A DNA stretch of 64,000 bases from positions 26,193,885-26,257,884 of the forward strand of contig OX438751.1 in assembly GCA_949316235.1 (NCBI GenBank), in the 5' to 3' direction. Origin of the DNA: Oegoconia quadripuncta. Its lineage: Eukaryota; Arthropoda; Insecta; Lepidoptera; Autostichidae. This document shows positions 51,760 through 62,912 of the stretch, in pieces. The position numbers and the translations under genes were made by a program. Positions within the stretch are counted from its first letter, which is position 1; each line of letters opens with the position of its first letter. The notes beneath the pieces were generated by a model. It was given only the letters and a program-made list of their open reading frames with translations, did no database searches and had not been told where the DNA came from.

Positions 51760-51990
51760 AATATAGAATCGTATTGTTCTCTTTCGCAGACAAGAGTATC
51801 TTTCCGCATCGCGTCGGAGGCTCTTGATGTTGGTCTCTACAGCATATGCTGAGATGGAGTCCATTTTTGACATCACACTGCACTCACTTTGAAAATCTGT
51901 TTCTGTATATTGTGTTAATTTTCTTGTTTTTATTAATATTGTTGTTGCTATAGCGTGGTGTCAAATAAATATATGTCTATGTCTATGTCA
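51760..51990 (+). mobile_element. LINE 3' UTR with TATGTC tail
   Basis: GCGTCGGAGGCTCTTGATGT, GTCTCTACAGCATATGCTGA, then GTGTCAAATAAATATATGTC and (TATGTC)n. Comparable tail at 9770-9930. Confidence 0.65.
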
Positions 51991-52019
51991 ATTGCGCTTG
52001 TGGCTACACCAAACAGGTC

Positions 52020-52220
52020 GGTTTCATCATCAGCCCGTAAACATTCCACTGCAGGGATATAGGCCTTCAGTCGTAATTAAGGGAGTACGGGCCATAGTCC
52101 ACCACGTGGACCCAATGCGGGTTGGGGACTTCACATGCCTTTGAATTTTTTTATTTCTCAGTAATGAAGGTTTCCTTACGATGCCTTCACCGTTTAAGAA
52201 CAGTTGGATAAATGCACATA
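52020..52220 (-). mobile_element. SINE-E copy, head-truncated
   Basis: TTCATCATCAGCCCGTAAAC, CCACTGCAGGGATATAGGCC, ACCCAATGCGGGTTGGGGAC, CTTCACCGTTTAAGAACAGT. The body extends further than in the other minus copies. Confidence 0.82.
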
Positions 52221-52754
52221 AGTAATTCAATTAAATTTTTTCGTCAATTAATAACCGTCAAAAAAATGACGATACTTCTGTGTCCTGTATTGAATAAACA
52301 CGTTTTGGCTTTGAATATAGAAGAAATTTTGCGATTAAGCATTATTGGGAGGCGCCGACTATTTACACTAACCTTACATGTTGGATGGAACTTCCCATAG
52401 ATAATATCAATGTGATTAATACAGAGTATCGCCTACGGGACCCTGGGGAGCCGGCATCATCTCGCTTTTTGCAAGCGGCAGTCGGCAGTGAGCCGTCGGG
52501 ATTTTTTGCTCTAATTTTGGGAAGTGCAGAGCGTGCCATATGTTGGATCGTATTACTTGTATTAGAATTGTCTGTGACACTCCTGTGTGGGTGAACCCCT
52601 CACCCTTCACCCCCCCCAGGCCATCAGTATGTCAGCGATATTTTTTGCCCCAAGTAATTATTCATTTTCAAATGCGGAACGAGAATCTGCAGACATGTCC
52701 TTTATACTACCCGCTATACAGTGATTGGCAAGGACGGATTTCTTACGACGTAAA
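52221..52754. other. no recognised feature
   Basis: A 69-codon frame (52385-52594) and a 64-codon minus frame share this stretch; neither has a known motif. About 52590-52625 is C-rich. Confidence 0.35.
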
Positions 52755-52930
52755 TCAGAATCAAAATCAAAAATATTTTATTCAATGTAGGATACAAAAA
52801 TATCACTGATTGAAAGTCAACATGTTATTATTATTTTTTAAACTACAAGGTGTCATGGTTAGGGATAAGAAGCGACAAGAAACTCCGCAACAACTAACCT
52901 TTCTTACCATAATGCAGTAATTGCTGTCCA
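52755..52930 (-). mobile_element. jockey-like LINE 3' UTR
   Basis: AATCAAAATCAAAAATATTT, TCAATGTAGGATACAAAAAT, TGAAAGTCAACATG, AGCGACAAGAAACTCCGCAA. Reverse of the UTR at 12820-13045. Confidence 0.78.
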
Positions 52931-53995
52931 TCTAATTGCGAATCTTTAAAAAAAAGTTAAAATAAATCTTTGCGGATCGAGTATTTTCTTTCTCAGCATA
53001 AAAGTTGGAAAAGCTGTTTGTGAGCTTGAGTTACACAATTGACCAGTCAATGACCTGTTGGACAGTGATGTTGTGGTCGAAGATGAAGCACGCGATCTCA
53101 GATACGATGCCTATGCACTCTGCTCTTGAAGATCCTCAGGTTGTGGGACATTGGAAAGACTGACTCCGGATGTCCATGGCTTGGCTGTTAATCACAAACA
53201 AACCCGCCTGGTTTACAGATAAGTGTATTTAATTACAGGTATATATTAAATAAGGTATAGATTAAAGAAAGAGGAAAGAAGAGGAGGCCAGAGTATAATT
53301 TTTCATGTTGGTGTTTATTACATGAGGAATTGCTTTTAACCATTACGCCAAACCCCCAACCTAGGATTTTAGCATGACCCACCTCCACACCCTCCCACTG
53401 CAATTCCTGTAGCTAGGATCAACAGCGGTACAGCTGAACGTCGCCTACTGAAAGTAAGCGTGTCCCGAGAAAAGACCCCAAATTTATTTAAGAAGAAGAA
53501 AAAGGGGTTTATAGAAGGAAAAATAATATCCTCCTCCCCCTTTACAAATGGGAGTGTAGCCAGAGAAAAGCAAAAAAGCCTCGTATGAGGTTAAAATTAA
53601 ATGGGAAAAGGGGATTTTAGCAGTCTTTATGTTTTTATTTCATACTTGTATATATGTGCCATTTTATATTTCTAAAACGCTCATCACTATTATGATAAAT
53701 GTACACAATACAATCTCATTAGGAAAAAAATAACAAATATGTGAAACTCAGATAAAATATGATGTGTATTCATCGGAAATTGTGAAATAACTGAAAGAGG
53801 AAAAATATTTGTCATACTCATAAAAGTATTCACCTGGTGAAGAACCTTTCGGAAATATCAGCAAAACTTATGTCCATTTTTAACGCTCGTAAAACCTCCC
53901 GTTTGTTGCCTCGTTCCGCAATGTTGTCATTAGAGCAAAGTTTCTATGGCAACCAACATAGATACCTATCATTAGAGTCAAATTCGAATTAAACT
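52931..53995. other. no gene; first member of a dispersed family
   Basis: About 53390-53440 (CCCACTGCAATTCCTGTAGC, AGGATCAACAGCGGTAC) and 53547-53565 (CAAATGGGAGTGTAGCC) recur at about 55756-55800 and 55958-55975. The rest is unassigned. Confidence 0.4.
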
Positions 53996-53999
53996 ATAT

Positions 54000-54118
54000 A
54001 TATACAATACAATACAATACAATGCAATGCAATGCAATTCAATGCAATACATTACAATACAAATACACTTTATTGCACAACAGAAAAGAAAATACAGTTT
54101 CAGAAAAGTTCTATATAG
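54000..54118 (-). mobile_element. LINE tail with (AATAC)n
   Basis: (AATAC/AATGC)n then CACTTTATTGCACAACAGAA, AAGAAAATACAGTTTCAGAA. The reverse of the LINE tip at 61800-61862. The hAT-like element lies inside this UTR. Confidence 0.75.
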
Positions 54119-54119
54119 T

Positions 54120-54434
54120 TAGGGTTGCCATACGTCCCGTATATACGGGACTGTCACCGTATTTCACCATCTCGTCCCGTATTACTATATGTCCCGTATT
54201 TGCCCCGTATTTCGACAAAATACGGAAATAGAATCGGGAGGTGAGGGGCGCGAGCGCAATAGCCACTACTGTGGAGATAACCCATCTGTTAGAAAACTCA
54301 TATTATGTGCGCATGCGTGCAAATGTAGTTAAATATAATAAAACATAGTTCAAAAGCCGCGTGTCGGTATTGAATGTCTTAAGTTCGAGTTTTAGGCGTC
54401 AGAAAAGAAATGACTTCTAGAATGGCAACCCCTA
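54120..54434. mobile_element. hAT-like MITE with 8 bp target duplication
   Basis: Inverted ends TAGGGTTGCCATAC and GAATGGCAACCCCTA. Flanked by perfect TATATAGT at 54112-54119 and 54435-54442. An 8 bp target duplication and TAGGGTTGCC-type ends fit the hAT superfamily. The interior has CGTCCCGTATATACGGGACT stem-forming text. Non-autonomous, 315 bp. Confidence 0.9.
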
Positions 54435-55009
54435 TATATAGTCAATAAACGACACGCTTGCCTCTATTCAAACAGATGGACGACTATATGAAAGTGACAC
54501 ACAGAACACCCAGACTCGAGTCAATTTAGAAAAGTTCTGTTTTAAGGTGATAAATGGCCACAAATTGTGCTAATGAAATAGTGTCATGATATAAATGACC
54601 AGAGTAACTTTCCGTGCTCCGATTGTTTAAGATACAATCTGCTTATTCTTCATATTACCCTGGTACATTGGATATAAATCAAGCGTAGGTATAAAAGATC
54701 ATTTTGAAAAACCGCCTGCTACCACCATTCTAAATCTACGACCAAGCAATAATCCTGGAGACCAGGATCAACATTGATACTCTGCACGGGGCCTACAAAG
54801 TTGTCTATCAAAAAAAGACAACCACCTGTACCAGGTAATCATGACTGAGCAAGAATCATCAATTTATTCTATAATAATAATAATAAATTTGGTTCAATAA
54901 CTTAATTAGGTACATATATTTTATTAATTGAATCCAATATGTTACGGGAATAATCTTACACAATATTCTTTTACCAATAACGTTAGTTTTAATTTGATAA
55001 CACCAAACA
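54435..55009. other. dispersed-family fragment and unassigned DNA
   Basis: About 54750-54868 (GGAGACCAGGATCAACATTG, CAGGTAATCATGACTGAGCA then AGAATCA) is related to 53390-53440 and 55853-55888. The rest is unassigned. Confidence 0.4.
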
Positions 55010-55255
55010 CATTTCAACATTCCATTTGTCCCACGACCAACCCTCAGGTTTCAGCAGAATACCAGTGTTTTGCCCGCCTCGGGCAAATCCATACACTGAG
55101 CTGTAGCCTTTTTGTATGCTGCGGCACACACATAATATTTGTTTGTTTCTGTACTTGTGTTTTATTGTTTTAGTTGTATTTTTCATATGTAAAATTTATT
55201 ATGTGTGTGTACATGGATGCAAATAAATGCTTATCTATCTATCTATCTATCTAAT
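55010..55255 (+). mobile_element. LINE 3' UTR with (ATCT)n, copy 2
   Basis: CATTTGTCCCACGACCAACC, GAGCTGTAGCCTTTTTGTAT, TGTACATGGATGCAAATAAA, then (TATC)n at about 55230-55252. Copy 1 is at 50735-50940. Confidence 0.75.
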
Positions 55256-55689
55256 CACTTCCTATACGTAAATAGCTTTACTAAAATATAATTACCAGCA
55301 AGGCGCCTATTAAAGACAGTGTCCTGACTGACTCTGCTGCAATGACATAGAGAAAGACAAGAACAAAAGTTTCCCGCACTTCCATCAGAAAACGGGAGCA
55401 TTGCCAATAACATTTAAAACATAACTAATCACCTGTGAAGTAAGTAGACATCAAAAGAAGTTTGACGTTCTTGCAAGGAGCGAGGTTACCATTGGCGGCA
55501 GCGAAGTGTTTGTTAACTCAAACTTCAAAACTTTAAGCATTATGTTAATTGGATTACTCTGTAAATAATATTAGAACTGATGCACTTTCTTTGTCAGTCA
55601 GTAAATATGTTCAAACTACTACCGCGTCAGAAAAGAAAACATCGTAGTAGAAGTGTAGTAAGAAGTAAAGAATAAAAAGGAGCTCCTTC
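55256..55689. other. no gene; LINE-like scrap
   Basis: About 55605-55640 (AACTACTACCGCGTCAGAAA) faintly resembles the minus-strand UTR at 59070-59090. Otherwise unassigned. Confidence 0.3.
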
Positions 55690-56060
55690 CTTGAGTGAGA
55701 GTACTTCTACCGCTGGTATCGCCTCTTGGATTGGGTTACCGGCCACAACACAGCTTCCACTGCAACTCCTGTAAGTCAGGATCTACAGTGGTACTCTGAA
55801 CGGCTACAGGTGGACGGTTCGTGACGTTTAGGCTACCGTGGATCCAAAAGCCAGTACCAGGCAATCATGACTGAGCAAGAATCACTAACTCTACTAAAAT
55901 GTTATCACGTGCAGAGTTCAAGTGTAATATAGGAAAGAAGTTCCTCACTACTCGGCAAATGGGAGTGTAGTTAATGGAATTCAAAATCAGCCATACGGTT
56001 TAACCTATGGGGGAGGAATCAAGAGAAGCTTGACCTCCTAGTTAGGTTGTTCGTTGGTCC
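55690..56060. repeat. dispersed family, longest member
   Basis: CCACTGCAACTCCTGTAAGT, CAGGATCTACAGTGGTACTC, ACCAGGCAATCATGACTGAG, CAAATGGGAGTGTAG. Partial relatives at 53390-53565 and 54750-54868. Class unknown. Confidence 0.5.
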
Positions 56061-56679
56061 AAAATGGAATGGCACCGAATAAAAGAGTATTTACATTCGA
56101 AACAATATTTCTACATTCCCGAAAAATTGTGTCAAGCATAACTTAAATTTGAGATATAAGTACCTACGTTACTACTATATTAATTCTGTGATATAAGGAC
56201 AAATTGGCTACCCAAATGTTCAGACAAAGCAAAGTTAACACATGATGTATGGGACACTGTATACGCTTTTATAACCTTATACCTGAGAATATCATTCATT
56301 TAACTGAGAAAAAATGTAAGGTCATGTCAAAACAACTTGTATGTATGTATGTTATATGCAAGTATATATTTATATGTTAAAAAGATACAGGCATTCCTCA
56401 TTTATTTCATAATTAAAACTTACTTACGTATTTTATTTAATATTAAATAGGCATTTATTTTATTATATTTGAAGTGTTATTATTATAGTCTTTTGATTTT
56501 AAGTTGATTATGAACACCTCGGACATCGGACCTGTTTTCCTTCACATTTGCACGGTCTTGCTGGAAAAATCTCTTTTTCAAAAATCAAATACATCCAGTA
56601 TCTAGGATGTATTTGATTTTTATGTGTACTAGTGTGCAATAAATTATAAATAAAATAAATAAATAAATAAACAACATTA
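56061..56679. other. no gene; short inverted repeat
   Basis: AAATCAAATACATCC and GGATGTATTTGATTT (about 56582-56620) form a short hairpin. Otherwise AT-rich. Confidence 0.45.
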
Positions 56680-57010
56680 GCAAAAAAGGTTATTACAAGT
56701 GACTATCTGAATGACAAACACGCTTGGTGTACCTCGACCAGCTCCCAAAAATTATAAAATTATATTAGTTGGATATTTTTTATTAAAAAGACAACAATAA
56801 TCCTGTGGGTTTCTTGCGCCGCTTCTTTTACCACTGATGATTACCCTTTCCGAAGCGGTACTAGTTTGGACAATACTGACTGACAGATAAATGCAGTAGG
56901 CCCTTTTTCCAATAGATTTAAATTGACATTCAACAAATGATATAATGTATCTTACGTTGAAATAAATGCTTGAAGTTTGATCAGCATAGACTGGACAGAC
57001 ACAAAATGAT
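56680..57010 (+). pseudogene. jockey-like LINE: last codons and 3' UTR
   Basis: The text at 56685-56735 reads SKKGYYK in one frame and SDYLNDKHAW in another, the frameshifted end of a reverse transcriptase. The UTR follows: GGGTTTCTTGCGCCGCTTCT, CCTTTCCGAAGCGGTACTAG, AATTGACATTCAACAAATGA, TACGTTGAAATAAATGC. The reverse of this UTR is at 58905-59150. Confidence 0.72.
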
Positions 57011-58493
57011 ACAGATCGTGCCATTGGAGAGGCTGATGACCTATAATATTTCTAATATAGTGTTTAGAAAAAAAAATCTCCTCTAGTCTGAAAGCAATTA
57101 TGATTACACATATGTTTTAGTCTACTCAATTATTTTTTACTGCCACTCTTTAATATCTAATCTCATGTAGGAACAAGTTTACCATAATAAGATAAACAAC
57201 TGTACACCGATAGCGATCCATACCGGTTGTCGTGTATGGCGCTGACTATACCGTTACCCGACGGGCCAAGAATAGAGAAATGGATTCGTGTGTAACAAAT
57301 ATATCCATCGGTTTGGTTAATTAGACGAATTTAATCCGCAATCTGAATATATTAAAGACATAATCGGCCATAAACCACACGCGGTGGAAATACACGGGCG
57401 CAGATATGGCGCTTGTCGGAGTTCTCTTAATAACCTTAAAATGACAGGATAGCACTCACAGTATTGTCTAGTTTTAAAGTCGCGGAATTGTACATACTCT
57501 TGTTACTTACTTTCTGTATTTCTAATGTATATGTTTAGCATCCTAAAAATAAAATAGAAAAAATACATACAAATGTTAAAACGAAATGTCTTACATTGAA
57601 ACCAACTGAAGTTTATGTTATAATATTACCTTCATCATTCTTCTCTATTATGCCAATTCACACGGTCCATTCTCAAAACCAACCTTCAAATAATATTTTC
57701 GATTTGGATTGTCGGCTTGTGTAACCCACATATTAAAATAAAATTGGCATGTGTTATACTCAATTTCCCACAGATTAAAATTAAAATGCCATGTGCTCTG
57801 CTCTGCCACTCAATTTCCACCATTCACTTTCACCGTTTTATGCAACAATACTTATAGAAAGTAGGAATTTTGTTACTTTTCTTTGTAGTGATTTTTTTAT
57901 GAGCACTGTAAAAGCTGCGATTAAAAAAGATTATACTCAATGTACCGAATCACAATTCTACCATAAGTGTCAAGAAAAATCTACGTACGCGCCCATAACT
58001 ACAACCCGTATGTTTTCACCCAGCTACACATTGCTATACCTGTAATGTCCAAGTGTTTCCGGCGCGTGAGTGTATCGCCTCTCTATCCATCAGCATATAG
58101 ATTACACGTATATGTACATAAATTTGGCGTAATATTCTCCTTCCAATTAGAAAGCACTATTAATCTAATATAGGAACCGGAATCAATCCACGGCCTACCG
58201 AAATACGCGGCCAATCGGACTTAAATACACCATTTGATGAGATCGACGAGTAATAAAGACTGCAGCAAGCAAAACTTTCCCACAATATATCTAAATTAAA
58301 ATAATACTAGCAATGAGGCATGTACTTATCTATAATTAAAAACTGTCAGATGGATTGAACTGGAAATATGAATGCTACTGGATCTGTTTTTCGAATAGCC
58401 ATGCATAATTTAAGTCGTCGACCTAGAATAGAAATAATTTATTGTGATATGAGGTATTCACAGAAGTAGTGTGAACATTATTGCTGCATTATT
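57011..58493. other. 1.5 kb without recognised repeats; candidate regulatory stretch
   Basis: 57190-57430 differs in composition (CGATAGCGATCCATACCGG, GGTTAATTAGACGAATTTAA, CATAAACCACACGCGGTGG). TTAATTAG is a homeobox-type site, AACCACA a Runt-type site and TAATCC-like text an Otx/Bicoid-type site. An 84-codon plus frame (57791-58045) has no motif. Confidence 0.25.
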
Positions 58494-58735
58494 GCGGCGA
58501 CGGTGGCTCAGCGGTTAAGATGCGGTCTCACAATTTGGGAGGTCCAGGTTCGATTGCCAGGCAGGCCATGCACATTTCCGAGTTATGGATGTTTTTCATT
58601 TATACATGTATTTATTTACAAAAAAAAAAGAAATGTATTTGTGTAGTTTATCAACCATCTGGTATTCATAACACAAGCCTAGAGGCTTACTGTGGACCTA
58701 GATGGCACCGGTGTTTGTGCAAAGACATTTATTAT
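58494..58735 (+). mobile_element. chimeric SINE: SINE-E head joined to SINE-C tail
   Basis: Head GCGACGGTGGCTCAGCGGTT then AAGATGCGGTCTCACAATTT and B-box GGTTCGATTGC (58547-58557), as in SINE-E. From about 58571 it switches to SINE-C (CGAGTTATGGATGTTTTTCA, GTAGTTTATCAACCATCTGG, CCTAGATGGC). A and B boxes look present. Confidence 0.85.
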
Positions 58736-58904
58736 TATTATTTCGAAATGAATAAACCCGATTCTAATGAAACTTTATACGCATAAGGTCTTACAGGGAT
58801 CTAAAAAGCTATAGTAGAGAATATTTTCGAAAAAGAGTACGAAATTAGAGTGATTTTAAGTTTTCCGTAGTAACAGAAAGAAGCAATAACTTTTCATTTC
58901 ATTT
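58736..58904. other. short unassigned stretch
   Basis: Nothing seen. Confidence 0.4.
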
Positions 58905-59150
58905 TGAAAATGTTTATTACTATTTTTTTAGATCTAGGTATCCTGCTTATTTTACTTCAAGCATTTATTTTTCAATGTAAGATACATGATATCATTTGTT
59001 GAATGTCAATTTAAATCTATTGGAAATAAAAATAGGGTTTAAGCATTTTTCGGTCAGTCGGTATGTCCAAGCTACCACCGCTTCGGAAAGGGAAATCATC
59101 TGTCGGAAAAGAAGCGGCGCAAGAAACTCACAGGATCGTTTTTCTTTTCT
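58905..59150 (-). mobile_element. jockey-like LINE 3' UTR
   Basis: CAAGCATTTATTTTTCAATG, TTTGTTGAATGTCAATTTAA, CACCGCTTCGGAAAGGGAAA, AGCGGCGCAAGAAACTCACA. Reverse partner of 56755-57000. Confidence 0.78.
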
Positions 59151-59934
59151 TTTTTTATATATATAAAAGTATACAACTAATACAATTGGAGCCGGACGAA
59201 GTATACCAAGCGTTTTTTGTAATTCAGGTAGTCACTATACTTGTACATGTATGAAGTTTCATTAGAATCGGTTTATTAATTTTGGAAAATTTGGACTTGA
59301 TACATTTGTATGGAATGCTGTGTGCCGCCTCTGAAATTGAAGCAATAATAAAGAATTTTATTACTATCATAATAATACTGCTACAGAGCAGTAGGCCTCC
59401 AGTACATGTGACGTTATCGCATTTGATGAATATGGCCGGCTTCGGCGGCATTTGAAGTGTTAATCGCAATACATCACCGAATCACAGTGATTAATTTACA
59501 CAAACCATTATAACATGTGCACCTCACACTAACCTTTAATGCTCTAACATCCAGGATATAGAGTTGAAAGTGTAACTGATTTCGTATTTACAAATGTCAG
59601 TGTAAGATGGTGAATCAATATTTTATTAATATAGTTTATGGCTATGTTAAATACGTAAGAGGACAATAAATAGGAAAGTTCAGTGAAAAGTCGAGATATA
59701 TTGTGTTGGTTTGAATAAAATGATGATACAAATTAATTACGAGGGTGTTTGTGCGGGAGTGATCTCATTAACTCTTAATGTTAACAGATAAATTATAATT
59801 AAATATGCTAAGTTGATGCGGACGTACCGATTTATGTCCTGATCTCTGGTCTGTGTTTCTCTTTTTCTTATAAAACTAGCAAATACACATTTAATGGGCT
59901 TGCATTTTTAATTTTCGATTTTGCCTAAAAATCG
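59151..59934. other. no recognised feature
   Basis: No repeat or gene identified. Confidence 0.4.
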
Positions 59935-60025
59935 TTTAAAAATAATCTGACAAGTGCGTGTCGGGTCACGTACAGTGTAGGGTTCCTGCCCGTCACAATT
60001 ATGCGGACGTAGAAAGGGGTTTTTT
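59935..60025 (+). repeat. fragment of a GTGCG-GTCGG interspersed repeat
   Basis: TGACAAGTGCGTGTCGGGTC then ACGTACAGTGTAGGGTTCC resembles a common lepidopteran repeat opening (from familiarity). Extent downstream uncertain. Confidence 0.4.
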
Positions 60026-60654
60026 GTATAGAACATTCTATAAGTTTTGCGACTAATGCTCATTAATTTGTAAAGCCTATTTAGCAGTGATAGTTTCCCT
60101 TTTGACTTCGTTTAACTAATGCCGGGATTTTTTTCACGTATCCAAAATCAACCATTTAGCTAAAAAAATTTGCTCTTTAAAGCTTAATATTTCGCAGTCG
60201 GATTATTAGACCCTTAAATAATCATCTATCATGTAATATATAAAAACACAGAGTTCCTTTAAGATGACCTTTAAATTTCTACTCTGCTAAACTAAATATA
60301 TATTCCAGTATTTTATGATATTTATTTCTTTATTGTGCGTAAGAAAGAAAGAAAATTATTTATTTGTTTGATTTTGGGTATACAGATAAAGGTCTTATTT
60401 TGTAGTTAGGTAAGTAGTCCAACAAAATCTGCCTGTTAGGGCGTACAAATATTTAAAATATAAAAATTAAAAAATCATGCAACGATTATAAACAGACACG
60501 ATAAACGACAACATTGTGTTAACCCTGAATAACTTGAAATATTACGTAGAATGTTATTAAATTTATTTAAAAACAGTAACAAAAAAATATGGAATTTAAT
60601 ATAAATTAGAACATATGTAAAAAATTGTGACCATACGTGGCTACGTACCGAAAA
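60026..60654. other. no gene; probable LINE tail
   Basis: About 60345-60440 (AAGAAAGAAAGAAAATTATT, AGATAAAGGTCTTATTTTGT) looks like a reverse LINE tail. Otherwise AT-rich. Confidence 0.3.
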
Positions 60655-60770
60655 TGCTCAAATCAAATCAAATCAAAAATGTTTTATTTCGTAAGTTATA
60701 AGAATAACTTTTGAAATCGTCATGACATACAGTTATCGCTCATTCACTAGGCAGTCTCCGCAGCGTTTCC
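60655..60770 (-). mobile_element. LINE 3' UTR fragment
   Basis: AATCAAATCAAATCAAAAAT, TTTCGTAAGTTATAAGAATA, CATTCACTAGGCAGTCTCCG. Same family as 28884-29155. Confidence 0.72.
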
Positions 60771-61499
60771 TGGTACTGTGTGGTTTCCTGATGAATAAAC
60801 AATAGAATAAACCGTCTCGTCCCGTGGGTGTCGTAAAAGGCGACTATGGGACTTTCCACCAAAAATCGTCTATAGCACGTTTAAAAGGCCATGGGCTCAT
60901 CTCCTATCACATGTGTATTTTGTATACTTCGAATGATGAACCGGACATTAAACTTTTAATGTGTAGAATACCCAAATGCTCATAATTATCACTGACCACC
61001 CTATTTGGGATAAATGTCGTGACGTTATGTTTGTATATAAAATTACGATTGTCACAATGTTTGCGAAATATTTACACTTGAGCACTTGTGCACTACGACG
61101 ATGCGAGACGATTTTCACGTCCCCGTGACGTGACGAATATGAAGCGTACTATCTCCCATATTTCATAATCACAATATCTATTTAGCTGCTCTATTCAATC
61201 GAGAATTTATAATTAAAAAAAAAGAATAAATTTATAATCAAGGTAAAAGCGCCAACGAGACGGGAAATGTATAACAGTTACATCCAAGTGTAAAGAGTTG
61301 CGCAACAACGCGGTGAAACAAATTCTCATTACACACATAATGCTATAAACAAAATGTTGCCCTGAGCTAGCATCCGGCCACAGCGCAGGGAGACAGGACG
61401 GTAACAGAAGTAATCGGGACACAACATAAAGTCACGACTTTTGTCATAGTTTATTTCATCCTTAACAATTGTACATCGTTGTTCGATATTATTAATAAA
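60771..61499. other. no gene; retroelement UTR scrap
   Basis: 60815-60852 (GTCCCGTGGGTGTCGTAAAA, GGCGACTATGGGAC) resembles a common retroelement UTR block. The rest is unassigned. Confidence 0.35.
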
Positions 61500-61575
61500 T
61501 AATAAGTATTGTTATTATTTTATATATCAATAAATATAAGTATTATTATTATTTTATATATCAATAAATATTTAT
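61500..61575. repeat. AT-rich tandem duplication of about 38 bp
   Basis: AAGTATT-TTATTATTTTATATATCAATAAATAT occurs twice in tandem (described as AAGTATTGTTATTATT then TTATATATCAATAAAT, with one difference). Confidence 0.8.
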
Positions 61576-61862
61576 TTAGTACATCTGTATATTTACGTTT
61601 GTATTTTGTTGCTATTTATAGATGTATTGATCTATGTATGTATGTATATGTAAATAAATGAAATTTATTCACGTAGTTTGTATCTGCATCCCTATTTAAT
61701 ACCGTACAACCTACCTATTTCTGTACTGTCGTTATGCCCAAAAATTGCCTGGAAGAGATCGCTTTTAGTGATAAGGTCCCCAAATTGTACATTCTATTCT
61801 TACCACTTTTCTGAAACTGTATTTTCTTTTCTGTTATGCAATAAAGTGTATTTGTATTTGTA
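61576..61862 (+). mobile_element. LINE 3' end
   Basis: The last part TCTGAAACTGTATTTTCTTT, CTGTTATGCAATAAAGTGTA, then TTTGTATTTGTAT is the forward version of the 54055-54110 tail. The upstream boundary is uncertain. Confidence 0.6.
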
Positions 61863-61864
61863 TC

Positions 61865-61990
61865 GTTACACATACACACAGCGCCATCTAGTTCCACACT
61901 AAGCAACTGGGCTTGTATTATGGATACCAGATGCAATCTTAGTTTATCAACATAAACTACACGAATACATTTTTTTTGTAAATAGATACA
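61865..61990 (-). mobile_element. SINE-C fragment
   Basis: ACACACAGCGCCATCTAGTT, GGATACCAGATG, TAAACTACACGAATACATTT. Truncated before the B-box. Confidence 0.85.
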
Positions 61991-61994
61991 TATA

Positions 61995-62085
61995 TATAAA
62001 TAGTTATTTTACCGTAAGGAAAAAAAAGGGCATAAGTGAAATGGAAGGTATTGGCATAGATAATTTTTTTTTAACGATTTACTTT
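61995..62085. mobile_element. GTAAGGAAAAAA-family MITE, left end only
   Basis: TTACCGTAAGGAAAAAAAAG, GGCATAAGTGAAATGGAAGG, TATTGGCATAGATAATTTTT. The rest of the element is absent. Confidence 0.7.
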
Positions 62086-62400
62086 ATTCTACGCCGTCTA
62101 GTATGCGCAGTCGAACTTCTTTTTTAAGAAAACGCCCCATTGTGATCTCGGAATATCCGCGTGATCGTTCTCGCATCCACGGCAAACTGTCATTCATCAT
62201 CATTAGTAGGCTCCAGTTTTTGTTTTAAACGCAACAGTTTATGAACCTGTTATTTGATCAATTATCTGAACAATGTGATTCCCGATAAAGTGGACAAATG
62301 AATGATTAAGAAACTGGACCGAATTTTAGCGACTGGCAAATGACAACACCGAAAAAAATTATGTGTACAAAAATACTACAATTTTTTCACGAACTACAAA
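62086..62400. other. no recognised feature
   Basis: Nothing assigned. Confidence 0.4.
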
Positions 62401-62912
62401 TAGATCTTCACTTAACATCAGAAGGGCAATTCTCGTAATATCTCTTATTACAATTACAGTCAAAATTCAGTTCGGATCTAGTCTCGGTCTCCAAATGTCA
62501 AATACGTCATTCTCGTACTACAATATAAAAGTTTGTAATGTTATTATATCGAAATATGATCGAAAGTTGAACAAAGCTTTTAACATCAAGTTCCAGATTA
62601 AAAAAAAAATTACAGTTCGTCAAATATGCGCTTGCTTCCTTCTATTTATTCTCTTTCACATTTATCAAAAAACTGCTTATATCACTTCAGCTGGGCAATA
62701 CTGAACAATTAATAGTGAGAGCTTTGTTCAACTTTCGATCACATTTCGATATAATTACATTACGAATCTTTATATTTAATGTCGTATTTGACATTTAGGA
62801 GATCGAGACTGGATCCGAACTGAATTTTGACTGTAATTGTAATACGAGATATTACGAGAATTACCCTTCAGGTGTGATTGAGGTCAAGTACTAAACCGTT
62901 AAAAAAAAAGAT
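62401..62912 (+). mobile_element. SINE-B 3' tip split by a foldback element
   Basis: TAGATCTTCACTTAACATCA on the left and GGTGTGATTGAGGTCAAGTA then CTAAACCGTTAAAAAAAAAG on the right rejoin to the normal SINE-B tail once 62422-62868 and one CAG are removed. Confidence 0.85.
62422..62868. mobile_element. 447 bp foldback element inserted in SINE-B
   Basis: Starts AAGGGCAATTCTCGTAATAT and ends ATATTACGAGAATTACCCTT. The arms match for about 155 bp with scattered differences and one gap, then a 140 bp loop. CAG lies on both sides (62419-62421, 62869-62871), a probable 3 bp target duplication. The 113-codon plus frame across it is incidental. Superfamily not assigned. Confidence 0.9.

Noticed and set aside
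62363..62704. 113-codon plus frame
   Set aside because: It crosses the arm and loop of the foldback element inserted in SINE-B and has no protein motif.
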